Below are positions 8,452 to 16,391 of a DNA stretch of 63,812 nt, piece by piece (the stretch's first letter is position 1; each line of letters opens with the position of its first letter). Position numbers and translations under genes: made by a program. The DNA is taken from contig CAYTER010000007.1 in the NCBI GenBank assembly GCA_964436815.1, forward strand, positions 1-63,812. The letters run 5' to 3'. The notes under the pieces are model-generated. The model saw only the letters and a list, made by a program, of their open reading frames with translations. It had not been told where the DNA came from and did no database searches. The DNA comes from UBA993 sp964436815 (lineage in GTDB: Bacteria; Bacillota; Dethiobacteria; DTU022).

Positions 8452-9933
8452 ATGGCCGATCAGGTGGTTGTTTTTTGCAGTAATTATCGCCGAGAGCTGG
8501 AACAGCTGAAGCTGCCGGAGAACTATGGCGACATTAAAGTTGTCTACTTTCCCAGCCGCTGCGGCATGCCGCCTATTGAATGGTTAAAGTTTAAGGAGCA
8601 GCTTCCGGAAATATTAGATGATCAAGAGCTACATCTAGTCAGCTGCGGTGGCATAACTTCTTTACCAGAGAAAATGTTGATATCTGATCGTAACTACAGC
8701 TGTGACTTTAAGCAGTGTTACCATCTGATAACCAGCCCCGATCTGGCTGAATACTATATCCATAAAGGGTTTTATTTGGTGACGCCGGGCTGGCTTGCTC
8801 ACTGGCGGGAGATCCTTGATGGCTGGGGTTTTGATCGGTCAACGGCGGTGAATTTTTTTAAAGAAACAGCCCGGACAATATTGCTGCTCGATACCGGCGT
8901 TGACACGGCAGCTGCAGCAAACCTGGCTGAATTTGCCGGTTATGTAGAGCGACCCTTTGAAACGGTTAAAGTGGGGCTTGACTATTTAAAGCTGTTACTT
9001 GGCAATACGGTTTTGAAATCCAGATTGGAGAACAGCAACCAGGCTGGAGAAAACCAACTGGCTGAGAAGCAGAAAGAATTTGCCGATTTTGCCATGGCCC
9101 TTGATTTGCTAAACTCTTTAGCCCGAGTGCGTCAGGAAGAGTCAGTCCTTGAAAACATGAAAAACATGTTTCAAATGTTATTCGCCCCGCGGTTAGTGGT
9201 CTTTAGAGCTCCCGATAATTTTGAACAAGCTGGTCGAGAAGTGGGAGATAATTATACCGACAGTTTCTCCTTAGCGGTGCAGGGCAGCAGTGGTTTGCTC
9301 GGTTACTTGGATGTTATTGGTGTCAATCAACCTCGTTACCTGGATCAGTATAAAAAACTGGCCAATAGAATTGTTGATATCTGCGGGCTGGCAATTGAAA
9401 ACGCCCGGCATTATCAAACAATCAAGGATCTATCAGATACCGATGGCCTTACCGGTATTGCTAACAGGCGTAAACTTGAAGAACATCTGAACCAGGAATG
9501 GCGCAGGCTGCTCCGGGAGAAGAAGCCTCTAGCCTTGATGATGTGCGATATTGATTATTTTAAGCGCTATAACGATATCTATGGGCATCAGGCCGGGGAT
9601 GATTGCCTTAAAGCGATAGCGAAAGTGTTAGATGACCATAGCCAGCGAAGTGGTGACTTGGCTGCCCGCTACGGGGGTGAAGAATTTACCCTTGTATTGC
9701 CGTCAGTTGATCAAGAGAGCGCTGCTAAACTGGCAGAAATGATCAGGTTGGAAGTGGAAGCATTAAAAATTAAGCATGAAGGCTCACCGATCAGCAGCTT
9801 TGTTACCTTAAGCATCGGGGTTAATTGCCAGGTGCCTGTTACTGAATCGTCGCCAGAAAAATTGATTGCTGCTGCTGATGAAGCCCTTTATAGAGCAAAG
9901 AAAAGAGGCCGTAATCTGGTAATCATGGCCTGA
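8452..9933 (+). CDS. DUF1638-like domain fused to GGDEF diguanylate cyclase
   Basis: About 493 residues. Residues 1-185 resemble DUF1638, a domain usually encoded beside corrinoid methyltransferase genes: note FYLVTPGWLAHW and the LLLDTG stretch. Residues 200-320 look like a coiled coil and GAF-type sensor region. Residues 325-493 are a GGDEF domain with the variant GGEEF, which is active in known cyclases, preceded by an RSGD inhibitory site. So a corrinoid-associated domain is covalently joined to a c-di-GMP synthase. It follows the UroD-family gene by 10 bp and is probably in the same transcript. The DUF1638 assignment rests on eye-matched motifs and is moderately sure; GGDEF is certain. 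Confidence 0.85.
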   Translation: MADQVVVFCSNYRRELEQLKLPENYGDIKVVYFPSRCGMPPIEWLKFKEQLPEILDDQELHLVSCGGITSLPEKMLISDRNYSCDFKQCYHLITSPDLAEYYIHKGFYLVTPGWLAHWREILDGWGFDRSTAVNFFKETARTILLLDTGVDTAAAANLAEFAGYVERPFETVKVGLDYLKLLLGNTVLKSRLENSNQAGENQLAEKQKEFADFAMALDLLNSLARVRQEESVLENMKNMFQMLFAPRLVVFRAPDNFEQAGREVGDNYTDSFSLAVQGSSGLLGYLDVIGVNQPRYLDQYKKLANRIVDICGLAIENARHYQTIKDLSDTDGLTGIANRRKLEEHLNQEWRRLLREKKPLALMMCDIDYFKRYNDIYGHQAGDDCLKAIAKVLDDHSQRSGDLAARYGGEEFTLVLPSVDQESAAKLAEMIRLEVEALKIKHEGSPISSFVTLSIGVNCQVPVTESSPEKLIAAADEALYRAKKRGRNLVIMA

Positions 9934-9963
9934 GATAAATCAAAATTTAGGGATTAGGTTATT

Positions 9964-10018
9964 CCGGCAGTGTAAAATAGAAGGCGCTACTTTCTACTTT
10001 ACACTGCCGGGGAAGTGA
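9964..10018. repeat. 19-bp inverted repeat made of histidine-kinase tail codons; likely bidirectional terminator
   Basis: Arms 9964-9982 and 9992-10010 pair over 18 of 19 positions around a 9-base loop, between two convergent genes. Read on plus, 9980-10018 gives EGATFYFTLPGK and a stop; read on minus, the other arm gives FYFTLPE and a stop. This matches the C-terminal end of the two kinases in the window (GATFYFTLPE at 3860-3895). The element therefore seems to be a relic of kinase gene ends arranged tail to tail, now placed where a terminator would serve both neighbours. The T tracts after the stem are poor. Confidence 0.7.
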
Positions 10019-10077
10019 AAAAATTTAATGAGTGGTTTCTATTGTGATGCATTTTAGTTTTATCACAATGCCAGTGT

Positions 10078-10842
10078 TCAGGATCGGAGCATTTTGTCGG
10101 CTTTGTCACCCAAAACGCTTAAGGCTGAAGCGGTTTCAAACTGCAGGCCGGCGTCTAAGGTATTGTTCATCGAAGCATTGATGCAGCGTTTGGAGGCCTG
10201 CACGGCCTGACTTGAATGAGAAGCGATTTCCGCAGCCATTTTTTCAGCTTCGGCCATCAGTTCCTCTTTTGGGTAGAGCTGATTAACCAGGCCGATGCGC
10301 AGCGCTTCAGCGGCATCAATGCGGCGTCCGGTTAGAATCAGCTCCTTGGCCATCGCCGGACCAACCAGGCGCGGCAGGCGCTGGGTGCCCCCGCAGTCCG
10401 GGACCAGGCCGAATACTACTTCGGGGATTGAAAAAACCGCACTATCAGCAGCCAGCCTGATATCACAGGCCAGGGCCAGCTCCATACCGAGACCGATGCA
10501 ACCGCCATTAATAGCGGCAATCGCCGGTACCGGCAGCCGTTCATACATGGTGAAAACTTTACTTACATACTGCAGGGTGTCAAAACCGCCTCTGGCCGCT
10601 TCCTGTCCAAGGGTCACTCCTTCAGCTGCGGCTTGTTCAATATCTAGCCCACCGCAGAAAGCTTTTCCCTCACCAGTCAGGATTACCACTTTTACCAGTT
10701 CGTTTAACCTGATCTTTTCTGCCGCTGCTTCTAAAGCCAGCCACATTTCTCCGTCAAAAGCGTTGGCTTTCTCGGGGCGGTTCAGTTTTACGGTGGCTGT
10801 ACCATCTTTAATGGTTAATGCGATATAATTGCTGATGGCCAT
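10078..10842 (-). CDS. Enoyl-CoA hydratase/isomerase family protein
   Basis: About 254 residues, the usual crotonase length. The oxyanion-hole segments (AFCGGLD, NGGCIGLG) and both catalytic glutamates of true hydratases are present (Glu121 in GMELALACD and Glu141 in IPEVVFGL), so hydration of 2-enoyl-CoA is likely. It starts at ATG 10842 after a G-rich site about 8 bases upstream. It lies just downstream of the helicase gene on the same strand but is probably functionally separate. Other acyl-CoA genes in the window (two ligases, MaoC-like, SDR) support a part in fatty-acid or branched acyl-CoA turnover. The exact substrate cannot be told. Confidence 0.88.
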   Translation of the reverse strand: MAISNYIALTIKDGTATVKLNRPEKANAFDGEMWLALEAAAEKIRLNELVKVVILTGEGKAFCGGLDIEQAAAEGVTLGQEAARGGFDTLQYVSKVFTMYERLPVPAIAAINGGCIGLGMELALACDIRLAADSAVFSIPEVVFGLVPDCGGTQRLPRLVGPAMAKELILTGRRIDAAEALRIGLVNQLYPKEELMAEAEKMAAEIASHSSQAVQASKRCINASMNNTLDAGLQFETASALSVLGDKADKMLRS

Positions 10843-10884
10843 CAGTTCAACCCCCTGTTTTAAGAATATACAGCTGATATAATA

Positions 10885-12351
10885 TTATTTTGTAAACTGC
10901 TTCTTATGATCCGGACGGTAGCGACTCTTTTTGCTATCTTGGCCGCGATAACCGCCACGCCCCTTGCGGCTGTCCTGCTTGGGGCGGAAAGAACTGCGCT
11001 GCTGTCTGACCGGTTGCCCTTTTCGTTTCGGATACCAGGTTTGATCGGCTGTGATCATCACCGGCGTTTGATCCGGTTCCCTGGTTAAAAGTTTAAGCGC
11101 TGCAGCCAACAAGGTTGAGGCGCTCTCACTCTCCAGCAGTTCCCGGGCAACTTCCTTGTAAGCCCGGTATTCTCCGGCTTCGATTACTTCCAGCAGTCTT
11201 TCAATTGTTATTCGCTGCTGGCCCCTGATTGCCTCATCCATGCTTGGTACCTGTTGGCGAATGATCTTGCGCTTGATTGAGCGTTCAATCAGTTCTAAAT
11301 GATCCAGTTCACGGGGTAGAACCAGGGTGGCAGCAAGGCCTGAGCGGCCAATCCTGCCGGTCCGTCCGATGCGGTGTACGTAACTTTCCGGATCCTGCGG
11401 GATATCAAAGTTGTAGATGTGAGTAACCGAGCCAATATCTAAACCGCGGGCGGCTACGTCGGTGGCAACCAGCAGCTCGGTATTACCACTCTTAAAATTG
11501 CGCATTACCGTGTCCCGCCTGGCCTGTGTTAAATCACCGTGGATTGCTTCGGCCGAATAACCACGCTTGACCAGCCCTTCCAGCAGTTCATCAACCCGAC
11601 GCTTGGTGCGGGCAAAAATGATCGAAGAATCCGGTGAGTGCAGATCGAGTAAACGGCAGAGCGCATCAAACTTTTCCTTTTCGTGAACCTGGTAATAGTA
11701 TTGTTCTGTGTTGGGAACTGTGATCTCTTTCGCTTCGATCTGTATGAATTCCGGATCCTGCATATACTGCTGCGCCAGGTCTAAAATCGGCCTGGGCATG
11801 GTGGCGGAAAAAAGCATTGTTTGACGGATAACCGGTACTTCAGCCAGAATAGTTTCAATATCTTCCCTGAAACCCATGTTCAGCATTTCATCTGCTTCAT
11901 CAAGCACCACCACCAGCAGTTGCTGGAGGCGGATTAATTTGCGCCGCATGTGATCCATCAGGCGACCGGGGGTGGCCACGATCACCTGGGGTTTGCTTTT
12001 AAGCGCCCGAATTTGCCGCTCAATATCCTGTCCCCCGTAGATTGGCAGAGCGCGAATGTTTTTGTACTGGCCGAGAGTGTTTAGCTCTTCGGCTACCTGA
12101 ACGGCCAGCTCCCTGGTTGGCGTAATTACCAGGCCTTGGATGGCGCCGCTTTCAGATCTGATTTTTTCCAGCATCGGAAGGCCGAAAGCAGCTGTTTTTC
12201 CGGTGCCGGTCTGAGCCTGCCCAATAATATCCTTGCCACTCAAGGCAACCGGGATGGCCAGTTCCTGTATCTTGGTAGCCTCTTCAAAGCCCATCGTTGC
12301 AGTTGCCCTGATTAACTCAGGTTTGATTCCAAATTCATAAAACGTAGTCAT
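10885..12351 (-). CDS. DEAD-box RNA helicase (CshA/DeaD type)
   Basis: About 488 residues. Q motif at the N-terminus (FGIKPELI, then TKIQELAIP), motif I AQTGTGKT, motif II VLDEADEML, motif III SAT, and motif VI HRIGRTGR are all intact. After the two RecA-like domains comes a region of about 120 residues ending in a basic Arg/Gly/Lys-rich tail, typical of CshA/DeaD helicases that bind structured or ribosomal RNA. It should unwind RNA with ATP in the cytoplasm, helping ribosome assembly and mRNA decay, often in the cold. A hairpin with a T-rich 3' flank lies in its leader (12386-12414), a possible control point. Confidence 0.95.
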   Translation of the reverse strand: MTTFYEFGIKPELIRATATMGFEEATKIQELAIPVALSGKDIIGQAQTGTGKTAAFGLPMLEKIRSESGAIQGLVITPTRELAVQVAEELNTLGQYKNIRALPIYGGQDIERQIRALKSKPQVIVATPGRLMDHMRRKLIRLQQLLVVVLDEADEMLNMGFREDIETILAEVPVIRQTMLFSATMPRPILDLAQQYMQDPEFIQIEAKEITVPNTEQYYYQVHEKEKFDALCRLLDLHSPDSSIIFARTKRRVDELLEGLVKRGYSAEAIHGDLTQARRDTVMRNFKSGNTELLVATDVAARGLDIGSVTHIYNFDIPQDPESYVHRIGRTGRIGRSGLAATLVLPRELDHLELIERSIKRKIIRQQVPSMDEAIRGQQRITIERLLEVIEAGEYRAYKEVARELLESESASTLLAAALKLLTREPDQTPVMITADQTWYPKRKGQPVRQQRSSFRPKQDSRKGRGGYRGQDSKKSRYRPDHKKQFTK

Positions 12352-12385
12352 TATATTTCAAATCCTTCCAAGCTAAAATAATAAA

Positions 12386-12414
12386 GGACATCTCCAAAAC
12401 GAAAGGAAATGTCC
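12386..12414 (-). promoter_or_regulatory. Hairpin in helicase mRNA leader, terminator-like
   Basis: On the minus strand GGACAT pairs with ATGTCC, extended by three more pairs after one mismatch, and is followed by TTTATTATTTTA before the helicase ribosome site. It lies about 35 bases upstream of the ATG and could act as an attenuator or as a structured cold-response leader. Function is inferred from position only. Confidence 0.4.
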
Positions 12415-12517
12415 CTGTCTCCATCGTCTTTCAGCTTAACCTCTATTTTGAAGATCTTATTAATCCTACCGCAGTGCTGCTTAAATAGCAAGCAGTTTAT
12501 AGCGCTGCCTGTGATTG

Positions 12518-12545
12518 TTGAAAAACAATTTCCAAGGTAGATAAT
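12518..12545 (+). promoter_or_regulatory. Candidate sigma-A promoter for arginine deiminase gene
   Basis: A -35 box TTGAAA (12518-12523) and a -10 box GATAAT (12540-12545) are separated by 16 bases. This places the transcript start about 85 bases before the GTG of the arginine deiminase gene. Confidence 0.5.
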
Positions 12546-12635
12546 TTAATTAGAGATATTAACTGAATATACAGGGAAAACTAAGCTGTTAACGAATTAA
12601 TAAAGATGAAATGATTATTGCCGGGAGGGATGGCA

Positions 12636-13859
12636 GTGAATAGGATAATGCATAACTGGTCGGAGGTTGGGCAGCTAAAAAAAGTTTTACTGCACAGGCC
12701 GGGACTGGAGCTGAAAAACCTTACTCCCCGTTATCTGGAAGACCTTCTTTTTGATGAGATCCCCTGGCTGGCCAAAGCCCAGGTGGAGCATGACGGTTTT
12801 GCTGAGTTGCTCAAGAAAAACGGAGTTGAAGTTTTTTATGTTGGCCGGATGCTCTTTGATATTGTTCAGGATCCGGGAGTGAAAAGCGAACTGATCAAGA
12901 GGCATTTAAAAGCAAGCCCGCTAATTGAACCTGAAGTCCTTGACACGATCTACAACTACCTGAATGAACAGCCGCCCGAAGAACTGGTATCCTCAATTAT
13001 TGCCGGTTTATCCAAAACAGAAGTACAGCACCTTAAAAAATACAGGACATTGAGCGATTTAACAATGGACAGCTATCCTTTCTATCTGGCACCGCTTCCC
13101 AATATGTATTTTACCCGCGATCACGGTGCGATGATTGGTAGCCGCCTGCAGGTTAGCAGTATGTTTTTACCTGCCCGCCGCCTCGAAACGATTTTTATCA
13201 GAATGATCCAAAAGTATCACCCCCTTTTCAGAGATGTTGATCTTGCTTTCCATGAAGAGATCCCTTATGGCATCGAAGGTGGGGATGTCTTCGTGTTAAA
13301 CCGCGAGACCTTGATGATCGGCTTGAGCGAAAGAACCACTGAAGAAGCGATTGAATGGATTGCCCATAAGTACCTGGTAGAAAAGGAACTGGTTAAGCAG
13401 ATAATCGTAGTGCAGATTCCATCACGCAGGGCATACATGCATCTTGATACAGTCCTGACCATGGTCGATCGCGATAAATTCTTAATGTACCCCGGAGTAA
13501 AAGACCTGATCAATGTCTATTGGTTGGAAAAGAGTATTGAAAACCAGGTCGAAGCCAGTAACGGGTACAGCCTGATCGGCGCCTTGCGCAAGGCTTTGAA
13601 GATCAAAGATATCGAGATCATCTACTCAGGAGCTAACGAAGAAATTACAGCAGCGCGGGAGCAGTGGGGTGACAGCACCAATACTTTGGCCATCAGGCCG
13701 GGTACGGTAATTGGTTATGATCGCAACGAGGCCACAAATGAAACCCTGCGCATTAGCGGTGTAGAGGTTTTGGAAATTGACGGCTCCGAGTTGGTTCGGG
13801 GACGAGGCGGACCGCGCTGTATGAGCATGCCCCTTGAGCGCGAAGAGATCGTCTGGTAA
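12636..13859 (+). CDS. arcA: Arginine deiminase
   Basis: About 407 residues, the normal length. It hydrolyses arginine to citrulline and ammonia. Visible family marks are the N-terminal SEVGQLKKVLLHRPG, the TRDHGAMIG segment, EGGDVFVL, the catalytic His in MHLDTVLTMVD, and the nucleophile Cys near position 395 in GGPRCMSMPL. I prefer GTG 12636 because GGGAGG ends 7 bases before it; the in-frame ATG at 12630 is only one base from that site. No ornithine carbamoyltransferase or carbamate kinase gene is adjacent, so the rest of the arginine deiminase pathway must be elsewhere or absent. GlpX follows 46 bp downstream. Confidence 0.95.
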   Translation: MNRIMHNWSEVGQLKKVLLHRPGLELKNLTPRYLEDLLFDEIPWLAKAQVEHDGFAELLKKNGVEVFYVGRMLFDIVQDPGVKSELIKRHLKASPLIEPEVLDTIYNYLNEQPPEELVSSIIAGLSKTEVQHLKKYRTLSDLTMDSYPFYLAPLPNMYFTRDHGAMIGSRLQVSSMFLPARRLETIFIRMIQKYHPLFRDVDLAFHEEIPYGIEGGDVFVLNRETLMIGLSERTTEEAIEWIAHKYLVEKELVKQIIVVQIPSRRAYMHLDTVLTMVDRDKFLMYPGVKDLINVYWLEKSIENQVEASNGYSLIGALRKALKIKDIEIIYSGANEEITAAREQWGDSTNTLAIRPGTVIGYDRNEATNETLRISGVEVLEIDGSELVRGRGGPRCMSMPLEREEIVW

Positions 13860-13905
13860 TTCGGCATTAGGATTGAACAATTAAGGCTTTAAAGGAGTGA
13901 TCTGA

Positions 13906-14889
13906 ATGGAACGAGAACTTTCTCTTGAATTTGTCAGGGTTACAGAAGCTGCAGCTTTGGCTTGCGGTCGCTTGATGGGTTTAGGTGACAAAGAGGCGGC
14001 CGATCAGGCTGCAGTTGATGCAATGCGTTCAGTTTTCGATACTGTGCATATCGATGGCACCGTGGTAATCGGTGAAGGTGAAAAAGATGAGGCGCCGATG
14101 CTATATATCGGCGAAAAGGTGGGGATCGGCAGTGAACCCCTTGTAGATGTTGCTGTTGATCCGCTGGAGGGCACTAACCTGGTGGCCAGGGGCCTTCCAA
14201 ATGCGCTTTCCGTTGTCGCGGTGGCTCCCAAAGGCTGCCTGTTACAGGCGCCTGATGTATTTTACATGGATAAAATTGCTGTCGGTCCGCGTGCTGTCGG
14301 CTTTATAAATATTGATGCTTCGATCCGTGAGAACCTTGAGTCAGTGGCCAAAGCTCTCGATCGCGATGTACGCGACCTTACGGCGATTATCCTTGATCGC
14401 CCGCGTCACCAGAAAATAATTGCTGAAGTCCGGGAAGCAGGAGCAAGGATTAAACTGATCAGTGACGGAGATGTATCAGCTGCGATCGCAACAGCGTTGG
14501 ATAATACGGGCGTTGATATTTTATTTGGTATCGGTGGCGCTCCGGAAGGAGTGCTGGCAGCGGTCGCCCTGAAGATTCTCGGTGGGGAAATCCAGGGCCG
14601 CCTGATCCCGAAAGGTGAAGAGCTGGATCATTTTTATGAGAAAAATTTAGTAGATCTCGAAAAAATATTATTGCTTGATGACCTGGTAAAAAGTGAAGAC
14701 ATCTTTTTTGCCGCAACAGGTATAACCGACGGTGATATGTTAAGCGGAGTGCGTTATCGCGGCAGTACTGCCGAAACCCATTCACTGGTCATGCGCGGTA
14801 TCACCAAGACAATCAGGAAAATCCAGGCTGTTCACACCCTGGAGCGAAAGCCGCATTTTGTATCAAGTGAGTCAGCATGCCGTAAATAG
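13906..14889 (+). CDS. glpX: Class II fructose-1,6-bisphosphatase
   Basis: About 327 residues, full length for GlpX. It removes the 1-phosphate from fructose 1,6-bisphosphate in gluconeogenesis. The metal-binding motifs GEGEKDEAPML and VDPLEGTNL are intact, as are the SDGDVSAAI and GIGGAPEGVLAA segments of the family. AAAGGAG sits 8 bases before ATG 13906. A hairpin with a following T stretch downstream marks the likely transcript end. It probably shares a transcript with arcA, but no functional link is evident; glpD, another glycerol/gluconeogenic gene, is 24 kb away. Confidence 0.96.
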   Translation: MERELSLEFVRVTEAAALACGRLMGLGDKEAADQAAVDAMRSVFDTVHIDGTVVIGEGEKDEAPMLYIGEKVGIGSEPLVDVAVDPLEGTNLVARGLPNALSVVAVAPKGCLLQAPDVFYMDKIAVGPRAVGFINIDASIRENLESVAKALDRDVRDLTAIILDRPRHQKIIAEVREAGARIKLISDGDVSAAIATALDNTGVDILFGIGGAPEGVLAAVALKILGGEIQGRLIPKGEELDHFYEKNLVDLEKILLLDDLVKSEDIFFAATGITDGDMLSGVRYRGSTAETHSLVMRGITKTIRKIQAVHTLERKPHFVSSESACRK

Positions 14890-14910
14890 CTTCACTGGAA
14901 TAATCAATAA

Positions 14911-14963
14911 AAGGAGGCATAAAAGCTCTTTTTCAAGAAGCAACCTGCCTCCTTCTGCTTTTT
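14911..14963 (+). terminator. Terminator-like hairpin after glpX
   Basis: AAGGAGGCA (14911-14919) pairs with TGCCTCCTT (14946-14954) over nine bases, followed by CTGCTTTTTAA. The 26-base loop is long for an intrinsic terminator. Confidence 0.55.
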
Positions 14964-14976
14964 AATTAATAAAGGA

Positions 14977-15891
14977 TTGAAGCGGCTTAGCTTGAACTAT
15001 ATTGGCATACCGCTTTTTCACTGGCATCAATCGGGGGAGCGGATTAAAGATCTGCCGGAGTGGGTGTTTTTACTGCCTGTCGAACAAAACATGCTGGAAG
15101 TTGAAAACTGCACAGTGCGACTGAAGCCTCCCCTTAAATGGGCCGGGGGAAAACGCTGGATTCTTAAATATCTTAAACCCTATTGGATTAAAAGCGGCAG
15201 GGACAGGCTGGTTGAACCACTTTGCGGTGGTCTGGCTGTCGCACTGGGTTTGCTGCCGCAACATGCTCTGCTCAATGATATCAATACTCATTTGATTAAT
15301 TTTTACTGCTGGCTGAAAAAAGGTTTGCTGATCGATTTGCAAATGAAAAATGATCAGGACTACTATTATTCCTGCCGGGAGCGTTTTAATATACTGATTG
15401 CTGAGGGTAAGGCTGACAGTTCCGAAGCTGCGCAGTTATTTTATTACTTAAATCGTACCGGCTACAACGGACTTTGCCGTTTCAATAAAAAAGGGTTTTT
15501 CAATGTCCCATACGGGCGCTACAGAAAAATTAATTACCGGCAGGATTTTGACGAATATAAAAAAGCATTCGCCGGTTGGGATTTCAGTGCAGTTGATTTC
15601 GAGGATCTGAATATCAAACCGAAAGATTTTATCTATGCCGATCCACCTTACGATGTTCAATTTACCAGCTATACAGCCCAGGGTTTCGGATGGCAGGACC
15701 AGATCCGTTTTGCTCATTGGCTGGCCGAACGCCCTTGCCCGGTAGTGGCCTCAAACCAGGCGACCGAGAGAATAGTAGAGCTTTACAGCGATCTTGGCTT
15801 TAAGCTGAGTTTTATTGAAGGTCCTCGTTTGATTAGTTGCGATGGCAAAAGGTCACCTGCCCGCGAAATTCTTGCCTTAAAAAATTTCTAA
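14977..15891 (+). CDS. Dam-type DNA adenine-N6 methyltransferase (D12 class)
   Basis: About 304 residues from TTG 14977. The D12/Dam pattern is clear: PLKWAGGKRWIL (SAM-binding motif X/I), EPLCGGLAVAL, the NDINTHLINFY segment, and the catalytic DPPY in IYADPPYDVQF. It should methylate adenine, plausibly in GATC as for most relatives; GATC is strikingly common in this window. No restriction endonuclease is next to it, so it is an orphan methylase. The first 40 residues before the family start are unusual, and TTG 14977 overlaps its only AAAGG; ATG 15091 would give a standard Dam N-terminus but has no ribosome site. The start is therefore open. Confidence 0.85.
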   Translation: MKRLSLNYIGIPLFHWHQSGERIKDLPEWVFLLPVEQNMLEVENCTVRLKPPLKWAGGKRWILKYLKPYWIKSGRDRLVEPLCGGLAVALGLLPQHALLNDINTHLINFYCWLKKGLLIDLQMKNDQDYYYSCRERFNILIAEGKADSSEAAQLFYYLNRTGYNGLCRFNKKGFFNVPYGRYRKINYRQDFDEYKKAFAGWDFSAVDFEDLNIKPKDFIYADPPYDVQFTSYTAQGFGWQDQIRFAHWLAERPCPVVASNQATERIVELYSDLGFKLSFIEGPRLISCDGKRSPAREILALKNF

Positions 15892-15894
15892 ATC

Positions 15895-16101
15895 CTAAAC
15901 AAGTGTTATTGCTTTTTGAGGGCAGGCGGTTGCGCATTTAGCACAACCCTTGCATAGCGTAGTGTTGGTCATGGGTGGATCGTAGGGTTCTTCCTGACCG
16001 ATCAGTTTAAGAGGGCACGCTGCGATAGCAACACATATCCCCCGATCACAATTTGCCGGGTTGCATTTTTGGTAGTCGAGGCTGATTATAGCGTTGGGCA
16101 C
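15895..16101 (-). CDS. Small 4Fe-4S ferredoxin
   Basis: A 68-residue protein with two cysteine groups. The second is a standard CxxCxxCxxxCP motif (CKGCAKCATACPQKA). The first is spread out (CNPANCDRGIC then CPLK), as in some 2[4Fe-4S] ferredoxins. It should carry electrons in the cytoplasm. It starts at GTG 16101 with an AGGAGAAAGGT purine run upstream and a strong promoter at 16150-16178. It converges with the methylase gene, with stops 3 bp apart. The redox partner is not visible. Confidence 0.85.
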   Translation of the reverse strand: MPNAIISLDYQKCNPANCDRGICVAIAACPLKLIGQEEPYDPPMTNTTLCKGCAKCATACPQKAITLV

Positions 16102-16149
16102 TTTTGCCAGACCTTTCTCCTAAAATAATTAAAACATTGCAATATAACA

Positions 16150-16178
16150 ATAATATGATATAATATTCTTGCTGTCAA
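16150..16178 (-). promoter_or_regulatory. Strong sigma-A promoter for the ferredoxin gene
   Basis: On the minus strand TTGACA (16178-16173) is followed after exactly 17 bases by TATTAT (16155-16150). It drives the ferredoxin gene with a leader of about 40 bases. Confidence 0.7.
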
Positions 16179-16283
16179 TTTCAATCAAGCCGGTAAGTAA
16201 TAGATACTATGCAATGAATAGATCATTGAGATTATCTGTAACACATGATCGTAAATAATAAATATAACGAATATTAGAATAGG

Positions 16284-16312
16284 TTGACCTTTCTCAATTT
16301 ATATAGTAAAAT
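16284..16312 (+). promoter_or_regulatory. Sigma-A promoter for the repeat lipoprotein gene
   Basis: TTGACC (16284-16289), a 17-base spacer and TAAAAT (16307-16312). The AT-rich leader to the ATG at 16392 is about 70 bases and ends in AAAGGAGGA. The 16102-16391 gap holds only this and the divergent ferredoxin promoter. Confidence 0.65.
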
Positions 16313-16391
16313 GCTATCAATAGTAGTTCTATAGGATTTAAAGCATTAAAACAAATCCAAATATTATTACTTTAAAGGAGGAATAGGTTAG

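Noticed and set aside
10295..10828. 177-codon plus-strand ORF
   Set aside because: Fully opposite to the enoyl-CoA hydratase gene, with Ser/Pro-rich composition typical of antisense frames.
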